Positions 62,858 through 64,000 of a stretch of DNA of 64,000 bases are shown piece after piece (the stretch's first letter is position 1; each line of letters starts with the position of its first letter). The notes under the pieces are model-generated. The model was not told where the DNA came from. It saw only the letters and a list, made by a program, of their open reading frames with translations, and ran no database searches. Origin of the DNA: Himantopus leucocephalus (Eukaryota > Chordata > Aves > Charadriiformes > Recurvirostridae); contig RSEF01000020.1 in the NCBI GenBank assembly GCA_003993805.1, positions 5,105,740-5,169,739 on the forward strand. Reading direction: 5' to 3'. The position numbers were made by a program, and so were the translations under genes.

Positions 62858-62863
62858 AATAAA
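62858..62863 (+). promoter_or_regulatory. TOP1: Proximal poly(A) signal AATAAA
   Basis: Canonical hexamer in the 3' UTR. Sequence behind it (TTTCGAGGGAAATGAGC) lacks a clear GU/U-rich element, so use here is probably weak or absent. Confidence 0.5.
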
Positions 62864-63126
62864 TTTCGAGGGAAATGAGCATCGGTCCAAAAAGGAAAAT
62901 AATCAAGATTTTAGGGCTTTTATTTTTTCTTTTGTAATTGTGTACAAAAATTTTAAAAAATTAAAAAGCAGAATTTTAATGTGAAACCTTTTTTTGCTAT
63001 AATCATTAGTTTTAGAGGCATTGTTAGCGTAGTGTGTGTGCAAAGACCATTTCCTGCAGCCTTTCCTCAACAAGTATCTTCTATTTTTATCATGAATTCC
63101 CTTTTAATCAACTGTAGGTTATTTAA

Positions 63127-63132
63127 AATAAA
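63127..63132 (+). promoter_or_regulatory. TOP1: Distal poly(A) signal AATAAA with GU-rich downstream element
   Basis: Canonical hexamer followed by CA-containing sequence and then GTGTTGGTGTCTGTCTGTTC at 63151-63170, a textbook GU/U-rich downstream element. Cleavage is expected at about 63143-63150. Best candidate for the main mRNA end. Confidence 0.85.
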
Positions 63133-63150
63133 TTCCTACAACTTAACTGA

Positions 63151-64000
63151 GTGTTGGTGTCTGTCTGTTCTTTCACCTCGGGCCCTGGGCCGTGAGGTCC
63201 CCTAGGTCGGGGGGGAGCTGGTAAGCCTGGCACCGTGTTGTTTCTGCAGCAGGCAGACACGTCCGCAGCAAGATGTCTCGTTTGAACAGGGCTGCAGAGA
63301 GGATGCCGAGGCCATGGCAGGGGCCAGGTGGGTTGGGATTGACCCAGCAGTTGTGTCGTCATCGGGGGGTGGGTTGAGAGCACGTCGCTTCGTAATGGTG
63401 CCAGGGATCTGAAATGAAGCGCTTGGCCATGGCTCGCTTTTGGAAGGGACAGCACTTTCCACAGCTGCTCACGTTGCCCTAATGGTTTAAGTAGCTGCCA
63501 TTGCTGCTTGCTTGTGTTGAGTCGTGGTGGCTCTGTGGTAGGTCTGTATGGTCACATAATCAGATCCTCAGTGGGTGGAGACGTTGGTCCTGCAGCATCA
63601 CAGCGTGGGGTGTTTTGGAGCCCTGGTTAGGGGCACAGAGCGCTGGCCAGGCTGTCCCGCCAGCCTGTGATCCTGCTTGCTCAAGAGCTGCTGGGGCTTG
63701 AGGTGGTCCATCAGCTCACCTGGTTCCCAGATCCCTCATCTGTGCTCCCCGCACAGCGGTGTTCTTGTTGGGGTTGGTTTGTGCGCCCCCAGGGGAAACT
63801 GCCTTGAATAATGCAATTAAATACCAGCAGCCCGACCCTCAGAGCTCTGTGGGTGCAGAGCTGCCCAGTTCCTGTTCCCAACACAAGCAGGAACTGCCTG
63901 AAGGATTTTATTCCCTTTTAATAAGCAGCTGCTTGGTCTGTGTTGAAGCCCTGTCCATGTGCAGCCTGCACAGCAAGCCCAGGAGCCTGCCCTCACCCCG
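63151..64000. other. Intergenic region downstream of TOP1
   Basis: GC-richer than the introns, with scattered CpG. Several short open frames lie on both strands (for example minus 63123-63455) without any recognisable domain. No promoter, exon or repeat family identified. Confidence 0.7.

Larger units (their letters stand above)
61839..63150 (+). other. TOP1: TOP1 3' UTR
   Basis: About 1.3 kb from the stop to the inferred cleavage region. It has an A11 run soon after the stop (61871-61881), an AU-rich block at about 62520-62590, several pyrimidine tracts and two AATAAA signals. The end is set by the distal signal at 63127-63132 and its downstream GU-rich stretch. Length agrees with the roughly 1.2-kb 3' UTR of mammalian TOP1 mRNAs. 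Confidence 0.85.

Noticed and set aside
63123..63701. Open frames downstream of the TOP1 poly(A) site as a neighbouring gene
   Set aside because: No domain, splice pattern or start context. High GC alone lengthens random frames here.

Overview
This is a stretch of a bird genome carrying one protein-coding gene, TOP1 (nuclear DNA topoisomerase I), read on the plus strand. The avian assignment rests on CR1 LINE copies of the avian type (a long one at about 7904-9205 and a short 3' tail at about 53678-53731) and on the reconstructed protein, which matches vertebrate TOP1 almost residue for residue. The species cannot be named from the sequence. Codon phases join without error through 19 exons, every intron is GT-AG, and the coding total in the window is 2,243 nt. 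With the 58 nt expected from exons 1 and 2 (family knowledge), the protein would be 766 aa, against 765 in human.

Layout: 1-26186 is the 3' part of a very long intron, taken to be intron 2. It holds a decayed antisense CR1 interrupted by a 100-N assembly gap, several simple repeats and no gene I can support. Exons 3-8 (26187-42022) are spread over about 16 kb and encode the charged, disordered N-terminal domain. Exons 9-18 (46463-59176) encode the DNA-clamping core, including Arg, Lys, Arg and His of the catalytic pentad. Exons 18-20 encode the coiled-coil linker. Exons 20-21 encode the C-terminal domain with the nucleophilic tyrosine (codon 61308-61310) and the TAA stop (61836-61838). The 3' UTR follows, with AATAAA signals at 62858 and 63127; the second has a GU/U-rich stretch behind it and is the likely main cleavage site. 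From about 63150 to the end is GC-richer intergenic DNA with no recognised gene.

Exons 1 and 2, the promoter and the start codon lie upstream of the window. Most other open frames are short, intronic and unsupported. The items most worth checking are an imperfect tandem duplication of about 155 bp joined by a single N (47563-47873), which may be an assembly artefact; a coding-like decayed stretch antisense in intron 8; and a CpG-bearing multi-frame-open patch just downstream of exon 3. I did not find a convincing undescribed biological system here.
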